From the NCBI GenBank assembly GCA_910574255.1, contig CAJTAK010000010.1, positions 83,830 to 147,829 of the forward strand: a stretch of DNA of 64,000 bases. The letters run 5' to 3'. Numbering within the stretch: position 1 is the first letter of the stretch; each line of letters starts with the position of its first letter. The translations under genes and the position numbers were made by a program. The notes beneath the pieces were generated by a model that worked only from the letters and a program-made list of their open reading frames with translations, did no database searches and was not told where the DNA came from. Positions 34,214 through 43,342 of this stretch are shown here, one piece after another. The stretch comes from Clostridia bacterium. GTDB lineage: Bacteria > Bacillota > Clostridia > Lachnospirales > Lachnospiraceae.

Positions 34214-35074
34214 TTACTCCTTTGTCTGGAATTTATGAATTTTGCCTGGTTTTAAAAGAAAAGCGAACAAAAGAGCAAGAAGCAGTCCGATGCCATACCA
34301 GCAGAGAGGCAGCAGAAATTCCCGGTGAACAATCTCTAGGTTATGAAAATCCAGATCCATGCGGTGAAGAATAGAACGTGTATCTAAAAGAAAAAATATG
34401 GTGCCCAGAATGTGGACAACTCCAGGGTAGTACCGGATGGAGCGAGTCCGTATCTGGAACAATGTCCAAATGAGCAGAAGGACAAGAAGAAATACAAGTG
34501 AACACAAAACTGTATTTATCACAGGCCCTATGCGCCATACGCCTATGGCAGTCGGAATAGATTCCGGCGGTTGAACCAGAAGCTTCTGCATGGCGTACTC
34601 GGTCAAAGATGTAAGAACCAGAGGCAAAAGCTGCAGAAGCCAAAAGCTTCGTCTAAGCAAATAAGCTCCCAATTGCTGTTCCAGAACGGCTCTGGCTCTG
34701 CCGTGAAGCAGGGCAAATAAGGACAGGGAAAGGATTCCCATAAGAGGAACATAGCAGGGAAGCGATTGATAGCATAGATATAGAGTGAACAGTAAAACTG
34801 CGCCCCATCCTCCGGTCCACAAAAGGAAAAAGCGTCTGCCTTTTGGCATTTCATTAAGAAGTTCCTTGAGGATGCCTGTTGGGTTTTTTAATTCCTGCAA
34901 AAGACCTTCCGCTGAGGTTCCCCGTTCTCTTCCAAGGGACAGATATTCCTGGTAGTCCGCCAGAATTTCCTGAACTTGCGAGAGAGGAAAAAATTGCAGA
35001 AGGTGTGCTCCCAGGCGGTTTAGACAGAGGGTTTCGGAAATGATATTTGAAGATTGAGGTTCTGTTTTACTCAT
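34214..35074 (-). CDS. Membrane protein partnered with PadR (DUF1700-like N-terminus)
   Basis: 286 aa. Residues ~20-80 are soluble and helical (LNRLGAHLLQFFPLSQVQEI, ADYQEYLSLGRERG, LQELKNPTGILKELL), as in the DUF1700/DUF1129 group that pairs with PadR regulators. Five or six hydrophobic segments follow (~85-105, 110-125, 145-165, 185-210, 225-245, 255-275). The usual gene order is padR first; here the membrane protein comes first and PadR follows. Function unknown; PadR-DUF1700 pairs are thought to respond to envelope stress. GGGAGG precedes ATG. Confidence 0.65.
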   Translation of the reverse strand: MSKTEPQSSNIISETLCLNRLGAHLLQFFPLSQVQEILADYQEYLSLGRERGTSAEGLLQELKNPTGILKELLNEMPKGRRFFLLWTGGWGAVLLFTLYLCYQSLPCYVPLMGILSLSLFALLHGRARAVLEQQLGAYLLRRSFWLLQLLPLVLTSLTEYAMQKLLVQPPESIPTAIGVWRIGPVINTVLCSLVFLLVLLLIWTLFQIRTRSIRYYPGVVHILGTIFFLLDTRSILHRMDLDFHNLEIVHREFLLPLCWYGIGLLLALLFAFLLKPGKIHKFQTKE

Positions 35075-35102
35075 AAGTGTCCTCCCTTATTGTTGATTGC
35101 TG

Positions 35103-35139
35103 ATTCTAAACTAATGTTTATTAAACAGTAGTTTAGAAT
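35103..35139. promoter_or_regulatory. Nested palindromic operator, probably for PadR
   Basis: Outer arms ATTCTAAACTA (35103-35113) and TAGTTTAGAAT (35129-35139) are exact reverse complements, around the inner palindrome TGTTTATTAAACA (35115-35127). The site lies 28 bp upstream of the minus-strand membrane protein gene and 133 bp upstream of the divergent MFS gene, so it could control both. Confidence 0.6.
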
Positions 35140-35271
35140 TACTATACTTCCAAGTATGATTTATGTCAATAGCGGAAAAGAAAAAAGCTGGGCAATTGAC
35201 TTTTTTTACCCTTTATGGCATGCTTATGCACAGCAAAATATAAAATACATTTTGGATAAGGACGGATACCT

Positions 35272-36456
35272 ATGAAAAATCAATACAATAGAACAATAAC
35301 TGCCTGCTTTACAGGATATATCGTTCAGGCGGTTGTAAATAATTTTGCGCCCCTTTTATTTTTGACCTTCCAGCGCACCTATGGGATTCCGCTGTCTCAG
35401 ATTACCATGCTGGTGACTGTTAATTTCGGAGTGCAGCTTTTGGTAGATATTTTGTCTGTTGGATTTGTGGATAAGATTGGGTATCGGGCGTCAATGGTGA
35501 TGGCTCATGCTTTTGGAGCAGTCGGACTTATATCGCTTCCTTTGCTTCCGGAGCTGTTCACCCATCCTTTTGCCGGAATCCTGGCAGCTGTCGTTCTTTA
35601 CGCCATAGGCGGGGGACTTTTAGAGGTGCTGGTAAGTCCGGTGGTGGAAGCCTGCCCTTCCGATAATAAAGAGAAGGCTATGAGCATGCTCCATTCCTTT
35701 TACTGCTGGGGCCATGTGGGAGTAGTGGCGTTTTCCGCCCTGTTTTTTCAAATCTTTGGGATAGACAACTGGAAAGTCATAGCATTTATATGGGCCCTGA
35801 TTCCCCTGTGCAATGGAGCAGTATTCATAAAAGTGCCGATTCCCTCTCTGATGAAGGAGGGGGAGAAAGGCCTTGACATAAGAGAACTTTTTTCCACAAA
35901 GATATTTCTGGTATTATTCATTATGATGGTATGCGCAGGTGCAAGCGAGCAGTCTGTGAGCCAGTGGGCTTCAACCTTTGCGGAAAAAGGTCTGGGCATT
36001 TCAAAGACAGCTGGTGATTTGGCAGGTCCTATGTCATTCGCAATACTGATGGGGCTTTCACGGGCATTTTATGGGAAATATGGAGACAAGATCAATCTGG
36101 ATCGGTTTATGATCTACAGCAGCGCACTATGCATTGCGTCCTATCTGTGTATTTCTCTGGTACCGATGCCGCAGATTAGCTTGATGGCCTGTGCTGTCTG
36201 CGGACTTTCTGTGGGGATTATGTGGCCGGGAACCTTTAGCCGTGCATCCGCATCTATTCCCCGGGGAGGCACGGCTATGTTTGCTCTGCTGGCATTAGGC
36301 GGAGATCTGGGCTGCTCAGGAGGTCCTACACTGGTTGGAAGCATATCAGGAAGCTTTGGGGATAATTTAAGACTTGGGATTTTGGCAGGTACTGCTTTTC
36401 CGGTACTGCTTTTGGCGGGGATATTGCTTTGCAGCCAGTGCAGTTCACGCTCTTAA
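35272..36456 (+). CDS. MFS transporter
   Basis: 394 aa with 12 hydrophobic segments. The loop between helices 2 and 3 reads GFVDKIGYRASMV, a form of the MFS GxxxDRxGRR motif. N-terminal YIVQAVVNNFAPLLFLTF and the GHVGVVAFSALFF region suggest a sugar/fucose-permease-like subgroup (FucP-type). Substrate unknown. It is divergent from the PadR pair and shares their intergenic region. Confidence 0.8.
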   Translation: MKNQYNRTITACFTGYIVQAVVNNFAPLLFLTFQRTYGIPLSQITMLVTVNFGVQLLVDILSVGFVDKIGYRASMVMAHAFGAVGLISLPLLPELFTHPFAGILAAVVLYAIGGGLLEVLVSPVVEACPSDNKEKAMSMLHSFYCWGHVGVVAFSALFFQIFGIDNWKVIAFIWALIPLCNGAVFIKVPIPSLMKEGEKGLDIRELFSTKIFLVLFIMMVCAGASEQSVSQWASTFAEKGLGISKTAGDLAGPMSFAILMGLSRAFYGKYGDKINLDRFMIYSSALCIASYLCISLVPMPQISLMACAVCGLSVGIMWPGTFSRASASIPRGGTAMFALLALGGDLGCSGGPTLVGSISGSFGDNLRLGILAGTAFPVLLLAGILLCSQCSSRS

Positions 36457-36538
36457 AAACAGGTGCCCATCAGAAAATGTGAAAGCGGCGATGGATGCAG
36501 CGCTGAGGGATTAGGGGTAACAGAAATTTTTAAGTGGA

Positions 36539-36590
36539 AAAGGGCTGCTCTTCTGTATGAGTTAGAAGAGCAGCCCTTTCATTTTTTATA
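36539..36590. terminator. Bidirectional terminator between convergent genes
   Basis: AAAGGGCTGCTCTTCT (36539-36554) pairs perfectly with 36564-36579; T tract on the + side, A tract before it serving the minus strand. Confidence 0.9.
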
Positions 36591-38490
36591 CCTGTGACAT
36601 ACGAAGCCCTTGCAAAAGAACCATAGGCTTAGCCTCTTCAATCAATGCTTCTATGGGCGGAATTTCCCCTTCCACATTATCCAAAAGCCAATCCATAGTA
36701 ATAATTTCCTCAGGAGAAAGGCTTTGTCCGGTCTGACTTCGCAAGGTACCATCCTGAGAATAGAGGTCGCCAAAGAATGGATTAAAGCCGGAATCAGAAA
36801 ACTCCCGTTTGATGAGATCGAGAAGCCATCCGGAACCAGCAGGAAGCTCTTTGGAACAGATTACATCAATCATGCCGGAAGAAATGCCCCACCAGTAATG
36901 GACAGCCTTCGTCTGAGCCTCTTTTTTCTTCCAGGAACTATTTAAAATTTCCCGAACAATGCGTTCGTAGAACTTTCCCCAATGCCAGATAGGAGAAGCT
37001 ACGTTTATCATGTGCCCGTTCCGGATGTCGTATAGTCCGAATTTTCGGGAAGCATATTTGGGAGTAATCAAATCCTGGCCGGATATATAGGAGATATTTT
37101 TGGCCCGGAAGATCTCATCCGGATTCCTCTCCTTGACAGTAGACCATTCCAGGTGGATTTTTGCTTCCGGATTGGTCATTTTTACACCCAGAGCAAAGGC
37201 ATTGATGTTGGCTGTCATACCATAGATGGGATAATCGGCCAGATAGCCTACATGGGGAGTATCTGTCAGAATACCGGCTAAAGCTCCTGTCAGGAATTTT
37301 GCTTCATAGAGACGGCCATAATAAGTCCGCAGATGTCCGCTGTAGGTGTGAAGAGAGCAGTTTAAAAGCTTTACCTCCGGATAGTGGATGGCGGCTTTGA
37401 TGCTTGCTCCCAGGAGTTTCGGGGTAGTGGTAAAGATAACCTTACACCCTTTGACAACTGCTTCCTCTATAGCTTTCAATCCCAATTCTTCTGAGTTGAT
37501 ATTGTCATAGCACAGAGTTTCCGCCTGAGCGCCGAACACTTGGTTCAGATGCTGCCGGCCCAGTTCATGTCCGTAAGTCCAGCTTGAGGTTTCCGCTGTT
37601 TTATCGTGGAGAAATGCAATTTTTAAGGGAGCAGGAGCAACTGGAATCAGACGGCTGATTACAGGCTTTCCGGTCTCGGCATCAGGCTGCATACTAAACT
37701 CCAAAGGTACTTTGCCAGGATAAAGCTGAAAATCTTTCCAGAGCTTGGTTATTTCACTTCGGATCTGGCTGTGAGATTTATCCCACAGGTTTTCATATCC
37801 ATAGAATTCCAGATAGAGAAGGAAAGCATCGCCGGAGGTAAGAGACAGCTTTCGTCCTCCTTTTTCTTCAAATACATCTGTAAAATGAATATAAGCAGAA
37901 TGAAAATCCAGCTTTTCATCATCACTCCAGACATGATCCGATTGTTTTCCCATAAGCTTTAAGAGCTTCGGAAAGCTTCCTTCCTGACTGAACCAGAGAT
38001 AGTTGATGGCAGTCAGCTTGTAGAAGTCCAGGAATTCATAGTAGATACAAACTTCTTTGGAATCATTTTTTTCAGGAAGAATTCGAGTTACCTGTCCGCT
38101 AACGCTGACAGCGCCGGAATATTTCAGGACACTGACACGTTTGTTTCCTTCGATGACGTAGAAACGATTCATAAATTCACAGGCTTTAATGGGATCCCGA
38201 ATTCCTTCTTCCAGGTGGGAGTGGTAGAGTGAGCTCCATTTGGATGCAAATTCGGAATCTTCAGGTAGAAGAGGCATAAAGTTGCCGGCAAATGCCTGAG
38301 TTCTTCCGGCAGTTTTTGTACCTGCAATTTGATCCAGAGGAATTTCCACCAAGCCCAGATCCACCTCTGAGCTGGTTTTGGTAAAGGAGAGGATTTCATC
38401 CAATACCTGCAGATAGGGATAGCTGCCCTTTAGCAGAGAAGTCCGGTATGCTTTTTGCGCTAATTTTCTTGCTTTTGCGTATTCTTCCAT
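36586..38490 (-). CDS. Cytoplasmic fusion of a ParB/Srx-like domain with a BMP (PnrA-type) solute-binding domain
   Basis: 634 aa. Residues ~45-165 include EIPLDQIAGTKTAGR and FMNRFYVIEGNKRVSVLKYS, the pattern of ParB/sulfiredoxin-fold N-terminal domains. Residues ~290-560 look like a BMP-family nucleoside-binding protein (LKIAFLHDKTAE, AVVKGCKVIFTTTPKLLG, VGYLADYPIYGMTANINAFALG). BMP proteins are normally lipoproteins of ABC importers, but there is no signal peptide or lipobox here and no transporter genes nearby. It may be an intracellular nucleoside sensor. It lies 26 bp after the phosphoesterase gene, in one minus-strand operon. No clear DNA-binding motif. Confidence 0.7.
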   Translation of the reverse strand: MEEYAKARKLAQKAYRTSLLKGSYPYLQVLDEILSFTKTSSEVDLGLVEIPLDQIAGTKTAGRTQAFAGNFMPLLPEDSEFASKWSSLYHSHLEEGIRDPIKACEFMNRFYVIEGNKRVSVLKYSGAVSVSGQVTRILPEKNDSKEVCIYYEFLDFYKLTAINYLWFSQEGSFPKLLKLMGKQSDHVWSDDEKLDFHSAYIHFTDVFEEKGGRKLSLTSGDAFLLYLEFYGYENLWDKSHSQIRSEITKLWKDFQLYPGKVPLEFSMQPDAETGKPVISRLIPVAPAPLKIAFLHDKTAETSSWTYGHELGRQHLNQVFGAQAETLCYDNINSEELGLKAIEEAVVKGCKVIFTTTPKLLGASIKAAIHYPEVKLLNCSLHTYSGHLRTYYGRLYEAKFLTGALAGILTDTPHVGYLADYPIYGMTANINAFALGVKMTNPEAKIHLEWSTVKERNPDEIFRAKNISYISGQDLITPKYASRKFGLYDIRNGHMINVASPIWHWGKFYERIVREILNSSWKKKEAQTKAVHYWWGISSGMIDVICSKELPAGSGWLLDLIKREFSDSGFNPFFGDLYSQDGTLRSQTGQSLSPEEIITMDWLLDNVEGEIPPIEALIEEAKPMVLLQGLRMSQV

Positions 38491-38516
38491 ATTATTTAAG
38501 ATTCTCCTTTCCTTAT

Positions 38517-39122
38517 CTATGGGGTATTTCGAGGAAATTCAAAAACAGTCCGTTCATAAGCGTTGATCACTGTAGTATTTTGATAAGTGCAGGTTCGAGG
38601 AACACGATAATTGTAGGACAAATGCACATGTCCATGAACGAAATAGGAGGGGGAATAACGCTCCATAAGTCCTAAAAACCCCTGAAATCCCTGATGGGGC
38701 AGATTTTCCTCATCATTGAGATGATATGCAGGGGCATGAGCCAGCAGAATATCAAATCCTTTGTGACGCTTCAGAGAGTACCACAGACGCCGGATGCGGG
38801 CATTCATCTGCCTTTGCGTATACTGGTGAGGACCGTCCTTATAGCGCATGGAACCGCCAAGGCCCAGAATGCGGATACCCTCATGTACATAGATTTGATC
38901 CTCCACACAAATGCAGCCATAAGGAGGAGAAACCTCATATACGGCATCGTGATTCCCATGAACATACAACACGGGTCCTTTAAAAAAGGTGGCCAGAAAG
39001 GAGAGATAGAGAGGGCTGAGATCGCCGCAGGAGAGGATAAGATCAATCTTCGAGAGCTTCTCCTTACTGAAATCATCCCATAGATATTTGGATTCCGTGT
39101 CTGAAATTGCTAAAATTTTCAT
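38517..39122 (-). CDS. Calcineurin-like metallophosphoesterase
   Basis: 201 aa. The metal-binding blocks are in order: ISDTES (D of D-x-H variant), CGDLSPLYL, YVHGNHD, LLAHAPAYH and YFVHGHVHL. The first block has Glu/Ser where many members have D-x-H, so that metal site may be altered. The family hydrolyses phosphodiesters or small phosphate esters. ATG 39122 has AAAGGAAG upstream. First gene of the operon with the ParB-BMP fusion. Confidence 0.85.
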   Translation of the reverse strand: MKILAISDTESKYLWDDFSKEKLSKIDLILSCGDLSPLYLSFLATFFKGPVLYVHGNHDAVYEVSPPYGCICVEDQIYVHEGIRILGLGGSMRYKDGPHQYTQRQMNARIRRLWYSLKRHKGFDILLAHAPAYHLNDEENLPHQGFQGFLGLMERYSPSYFVHGHVHLSYNYRVPRTCTYQNTTVINAYERTVFEFPRNTP

Positions 39123-39362
39123 AGAGCTTCTTCCTTTGTCCAAGGGATTAAAAACAGAGCTGCGCAAGACAAGCCCCTGGCCTTTCATACTTTAGAAATT
39201 TTATTGGAAAAGCCTATTATCTTACCTTGCGACAGCCCTGTTCCCTAAGAGTTCTTCTATTAACCGCTGCTGCTTAATTCCTGAACAGTAACTATTAACC
39301 TTTCCCGAATTTCCATCCGGATTTTGGAAGGCTATTTTGATCATGAGTACTGAAGTATCGGC

Positions 39363-40532
39363 TTACCGTGACTGCTTCGCAATCAGCTTGCGGATTTTCT
39401 CGGTAGGCGTATTAATGCTGTCTGCGGAAAAATCATGATTCAAAGTATCAATGATTCTCGCTAAAAATTTTGTCATATCTGCCTCAGTGTAATAAGGCTT
39501 GGAAAGAAGCTCCGGAGAGCGGTAATTCAGATTCGTAGTCACAATACGGGTAATAAACCCTTTTTCATAATAATCATCGAATTTTTCAAAACCATCCGTA
39601 AACAAACCGAAGGTACAGCACACGTACACATGCTCTGCCCCCCGTTCTTTCATCTGCTTTGCCACATCCAGCATACTTCCGCCGGAGGAAATCATATCAT
39701 CAATAATGATAACATCCTTGCCGACAAGGGAATCGCCCAAGAACTCATGTGCCACAATGGGATTCTTGCCATTGATAATCGTGGAGTAGTCCCGGCGTTT
39801 GTAGAACATCCCCAGATCAATCCCCAGTACATTGGAAAAGTAAACGGCACGCTCCATGGCACCTTCATCGGGGGCAATAATCATCAGATGCTCATTGTCA
39901 ACCTTTAATTCCGGCTCCGTGCGAAGAAGTGCCTTGATAAACTGGTAAGGCGGCTGGAAATTGTCAAAGCCATTTAAGGGAATCGCATTCTGTACTCTTG
40001 GATCGTGGGCATCAAAGGTAATGATATTATTCACACCCATATTGCGCAGCTCCTGAAGAGCGATAGCGCAGTCTAAGGATTCCCGGTTGCTGCGTTTGTG
40101 CTGACGGCCTTCATAGAGGAAGGGGACTACCACATTGATCCGGTGAGCTTTCCCGGTAGCGGCGGAAATCATACGCTTTAAATCCTGGTAGTGATCATCC
40201 GGTGACATGTGGTTCTCGTGGCCGCAGACCTTATAGGTGATGCTGTAATTGCATACATCCACCATGATAAAAAGGTCGCTTCCCCGGACAGACTCTTCAT
40301 AGCGCCCCTTGGCTTCGCCTGTTCCGAAACGAGGGCAGGAGCATTTGACCAGATAAGAATCTTGGGCATATTCCTGAAAATAGATATTATCCCGATGCTG
40401 CTTGTTGGCTGTTCTACGGAACTTTACCAGATGCTTGTTCACCTTTTTTGCAAAATCTATGCAGCTGTCCAAAGCTGCAATTTTCAAAGGGGCTACTGGT
40501 AAAATATTATCAAACTGATTGGTTTCCGACAT
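39363..40532 (-). CDS. prs: Ribose-phosphate pyrophosphokinase (PRPP synthetase), long form
   Basis: 389 aa, ~70 longer than classical Prs (~315). It keeps NVVVPFLYEGRQHKRSNRES (flexible loop with basic residues), NNIITFDAHDPRVQ, and the PRPP-binding loop DVIIIDDMISSGGSMLDVA. An N-terminal extension of ~30 residues and an internal section (YLVKCSCPRFGTGEAKGR) differ from the classical form. It converts ribose-5-phosphate and ATP to PRPP for nucleotide, histidine and tryptophan synthesis. GGAGG lies 6 bp upstream. Single gene. A classical prs may be present elsewhere. Confidence 0.85.
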   Translation of the reverse strand: MSETNQFDNILPVAPLKIAALDSCIDFAKKVNKHLVKFRRTANKQHRDNIYFQEYAQDSYLVKCSCPRFGTGEAKGRYEESVRGSDLFIMVDVCNYSITYKVCGHENHMSPDDHYQDLKRMISAATGKAHRINVVVPFLYEGRQHKRSNRESLDCAIALQELRNMGVNNIITFDAHDPRVQNAIPLNGFDNFQPPYQFIKALLRTEPELKVDNEHLMIIAPDEGAMERAVYFSNVLGIDLGMFYKRRDYSTIINGKNPIVAHEFLGDSLVGKDVIIIDDMISSGGSMLDVAKQMKERGAEHVYVCCTFGLFTDGFEKFDDYYEKGFITRIVTTNLNYRSPELLSKPYYTEADMTKFLARIIDTLNHDFSADSINTPTEKIRKLIAKQSR

Positions 40533-40670
40533 ATTGATCCTCCGAATAGGGGGTATCCGACTGGCACGATATCCCGGCTGATATAATTGTGTAAAATATT
40601 CTAATAATTTTATAACATCTTTCAGGGGGGAACGTCAAGATAATCAGAAAATTTTTACGGCAAAACACAA

Positions 40671-40699
40671 TTGATTCGGTGAAATGGAAATGATATACT
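40671..40699 (+). promoter_or_regulatory. Promoter upstream of the GNAT-ybaK pair
   Basis: TTGATT (40671-40676), 17 bp, TATACT (40694-40699). The rest of the gap 40533-40861 holds GGTATTCGGATACC (a perfect palindrome near 40759) and no gene I can support. Confidence 0.6.
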
Positions 40700-40861
40700 G
40701 CTTGTAGATGAAAGGAAACGGAGGAGGTTTCGAAACGATATTCCTGACAAGATTAACATGGTATTCGGATACCGGACAAGCATGTCTATGAAAAATAAGA
40801 ATACTTTGGAAATTGCACATAAGTATTGCTAAAAGCTGCAGCATGAGAGGAAAGCGGAATT

Positions 40862-41221
40862 ATGGATTACAATTCGAATATTAAGTATATCATACGACAG
40901 ATGCACCGGGAAGAATATCCATTGCTAAATGACTTCCTGTACGAAGCAATTTATATTTCGGACGGAATGGAACCGCCGCCCAAAAGGATCAGAAATACTC
41001 CGGAATTACAAGAATATGTTGTTGATTTTGGAACAAGGGAGCATGACAAGGCTTTTGCTGCGGAGATCGAGGGAATGATTGCGGGCGCTGCCTGGGTGCG
41101 GATTATGCATGATTACGGACATATTGATGACGACGCACATTCCATTGCAATAGCGGTACGCAAAGCATACAGAGGCTTGGGAATCGGGACGAAAATGCTG
41201 AAAGAATTGTTTGAATCATGA
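40862..41221 (+). CDS. Truncated GNAT acetyltransferase
   Basis: 119 aa against the usual ~150-170. It has the N-terminal half of a GNAT fold (RQMHREEYPLLNDFLYEAIY) and the acetyl-CoA loop VRKAYRGLGIGTKML, but stops eight residues later (FES*). The last two strands and helix, which close the cofactor and substrate sites, are missing. The stop overlaps the ybaK start (ATGA). A deletion has probably joined the ybaK gene to a broken GNAT gene; activity is doubtful. Confidence 0.7.
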   Translation: MDYNSNIKYIIRQMHREEYPLLNDFLYEAIYISDGMEPPPKRIRNTPELQEYVVDFGTREHDKAFAAEIEGMIAGAAWVRIMHDYGHIDDDAHSIAIAVRKAYRGLGIGTKMLKELFES

Positions 41222-41703
41222 AAAAGAATGCGGAAAAAACAAATGTTATGAGAATACTGGAACAAAAGAAAATAAATTATGTAAGCCATTGCTACGCAGA
41301 TACCGGGGTCATTAGCGGCATTGAGGTTGCCGCCGTTCTTAAGCAGGATCCGAACCAGGTGTTTAAAACGCTGGTGACTATTGGAAGTTCCAATAACAAT
41401 TATGTGTTCTTAGTTCCTGTTCAAAAAGAGCTGAACTTAAAAAAGGCGGCGAAATCCGTAGGTGAAAAAAGTATCGGCATGCTTAAATCAAAGGATTTAC
41501 TGCCACTCACAGGATACATTCATGGCGGCTGTTCGCCCATTGGAATGAAAAAGCAGTTTCGAACAGTCATTGATGCATCAGCAAAGAACCTTGACACCAT
41601 TATTTTCAGCGGAGGAAAGATAGGCTATCAGGTGGAAATGTCTTTGGATGAGCTTAAAAAGGCTTTAAGATTTGAAGTGGAAGACATTGTTGAGACTACC
41701 TAG
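41218..41703 (+). CDS. ybaK: Cys-tRNA(Pro)/Cys-tRNA(Cys) deacylase YbaK/EbsC type
   Basis: 161 aa. It has KTLVTIGSSNNNYVFLVPVQ, LNLKKAAKSVGEKSI, GYIHGGCSPIGMKKQFRTVID and FSGGKIGYQVEMSLDEL, all of the YbaK fold, including the invariant Lys and GGxSP motif. It removes mischarged cysteine from tRNA-Pro. Translation is coupled to the truncated GNAT by an ATGA overlap. Length is normal. Confidence 0.9.
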   Translation: MKKNAEKTNVMRILEQKKINYVSHCYADTGVISGIEVAAVLKQDPNQVFKTLVTIGSSNNNYVFLVPVQKELNLKKAAKSVGEKSIGMLKSKDLLPLTGYIHGGCSPIGMKKQFRTVIDASAKNLDTIIFSGGKIGYQVEMSLDELKKALRFEVEDIVETT

Positions 41704-41770
41704 CCGGATGAGGTACTTAAGCTTTAGATGAGTGAGTATTTTAGAGATTCTTGCAGTAAAGGAGTATGAG

Positions 41771-43291
41771 ATGACAATCGAAGAAATTGTTCATGGTGAA
41801 TCTAAAAATATCGAGTTTAAGGTAATGCTTCCAAAGGATTCGGAAAAATATACAAAGACGATTGTGGCGTTTGCCAATACCCAGGGGGGCCGCCTGATTA
41901 TAGGCATTGATGATGAGACACATGAAGTGGCGGGGGTGGACGGTGATGCTGCTTTTCAGATTATGGACAAAATTGCCAATGCGGTTTCCGACTCCTGTAT
42001 ACCGCAGATTGTTCCGGATATAGAACTTCAGACAGTGGACAATCGAACGGTTGTTGTTGCCACGGTCATACCTGGTCCGAACAGGCCGTATTATCTGAAA
42101 TCGAAGGGAAAAGAAAATGGGACGTTTATTCGGGTCGCAGGTACATCCAGGCCTGCACATCCTGAAAAGATTAAAGAGCTTGAAATGGAGGGTGCTCGAA
42201 TTTCCTGGGATGAATTGACCTGTGTGGGCTATGAGGCGACAGAAAAGGAAATAAGAAAGCTTTGCAGAGATATTATGAAGTATCGGGAGAGGGCAGGTCT
42301 GCCGGGACATAAGGTGACACGCACTCAGCTTGTTAATTGGAAGCTTTTGAAAAATGGGGAAGATTCTTTTCTTGCGTCAAATGCCTTTGTTTTGCTGACA
42401 TCTGATTATTTTCCTTTTTCCAAAACCCAGTGTGCCGTATTTAAGGGGAAGGAGAGAAGGGTTTTTCTTGATAAGCGTGAATTTACGGGACCCATTTATG
42501 AGCAAATTGAAAATGCAGCGGCATTTGTTTTACGAAATATTCAGTTGGGTGCAAGGATTGAAGGTCTAATCAGGAAAGAGGATTATGAGCTTCCGGTGGA
42601 AGCGATTCGTGAAATGATCATCAATGCACACTGTCACCGCAACCTGTCTGATTCTTCTTGTGTGCAGGTGGCGGTATATGATGATCGGCTGGAGGTTACA
42701 TCTCCGGGCGGGCTTTATAATGGCATTACTTATGAAGAGGTAATGAATGGACGTTCAAAGCTTCGGAATAGGGTGATTGCACATATTTTTAATCAGATGG
42801 GGCTTGTGGAAGCTTGGGGAACCGGTATAAAGAGAATTATGGAAGCCGCAGAAGAATACGAACTTCCGACTCCCAAAGTACAGGTTTTTGACGATATGTT
42901 TCGAATTAATCTTTATCGCAGACGTTTATCGGAGGCTTGGGTGAGCTACAGTGATTTGCTGCGGGATCGTCCGTCTGGCATCAGAGAGTTCGGCGAAAGA
43001 ATCGAGGAAAGTTCGGAGAAAGTTCGGAGAAAGTTCGGAGAAAGTTCGGAGAAAGTTCGGAGAAAAAAGGGAGAAAATTCGGAAGAGAATGTGGTTTTGT
43101 TAAATGAGACCCAGAGTAAGATACTGGAATTGATTCGGAAAAACAGCAGAATATCAGCTAAGGCACTGGCGGAATTGCTTTCTGTCTCTTCACGAGCTGT
43201 TGAGAAGAACATAAAATTACTAAAGAATCAGGGATTTTTGATTCGGCATGGTTCCCCCAAAAGCGGATACTGGGAAGTTATAAACAAATAG
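41771..43291 (+). CDS. Schlafen/AlbA_2-type ATP-binding transcriptional regulator with 11-bp repeat tract
   Basis: 506 aa. Residues ~5-120 are an AlbA_2/Schlafen domain (ESKNIEFKVMLPKD, VAFANTQGGRLIIGI). Residues ~270-400 form the RecG-like HATPase_c_4 region (PVEAIREMIINAHCHRNL, EVTSPGGLYNGITYEEV, GTGIKRIMEA). The C-terminus (~430-506) is a winged helix (ISAKALAELLSVSSRAVEKN). Between them is a low-complexity linker coded by five 11-bp units (43010-43064), giving repeated SSEKVRRKFGE residues. Because 11 is not a multiple of 3, unit gain or loss shifts the frame before the winged helix. AAAGGAG supports ATG 41771. Confidence 0.8.
   Translation: MTIEEIVHGESKNIEFKVMLPKDSEKYTKTIVAFANTQGGRLIIGIDDETHEVAGVDGDAAFQIMDKIANAVSDSCIPQIVPDIELQTVDNRTVVVATVIPGPNRPYYLKSKGKENGTFIRVAGTSRPAHPEKIKELEMEGARISWDELTCVGYEATEKEIRKLCRDIMKYRERAGLPGHKVTRTQLVNWKLLKNGEDSFLASNAFVLLTSDYFPFSKTQCAVFKGKERRVFLDKREFTGPIYEQIENAAAFVLRNIQLGARIEGLIRKEDYELPVEAIREMIINAHCHRNLSDSSCVQVAVYDDRLEVTSPGGLYNGITYEEVMNGRSKLRNRVIAHIFNQMGLVEAWGTGIKRIMEAAEEYELPTPKVQVFDDMFRINLYRRRLSEAWVSYSDLLRDRPSGIREFGERIEESSEKVRRKFGESSEKVRRKKGENSEENVVLLNETQSKILELIRKNSRISAKALAELLSVSSRAVEKNIKLLKNQGFLIRHGSPKSGYWEVINK
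43010..43064 (+). repeat. Five tandem 11-bp units (AGTTCGGAGAA) inside a coding region
   Basis: Exact tandem copies at 43010, 43021, 43032, 43043 and 43054, with degenerate versions just upstream (42987). No reading frame of the unit has a stop. Candidate site of slipped-strand variation. Confidence 0.9.
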
Positions 43292-43342
43292 CAGATTAGT
43301 CAATGCGGTAAGAAGTGAAGTCGTAAAGGAGTATACGAATCC

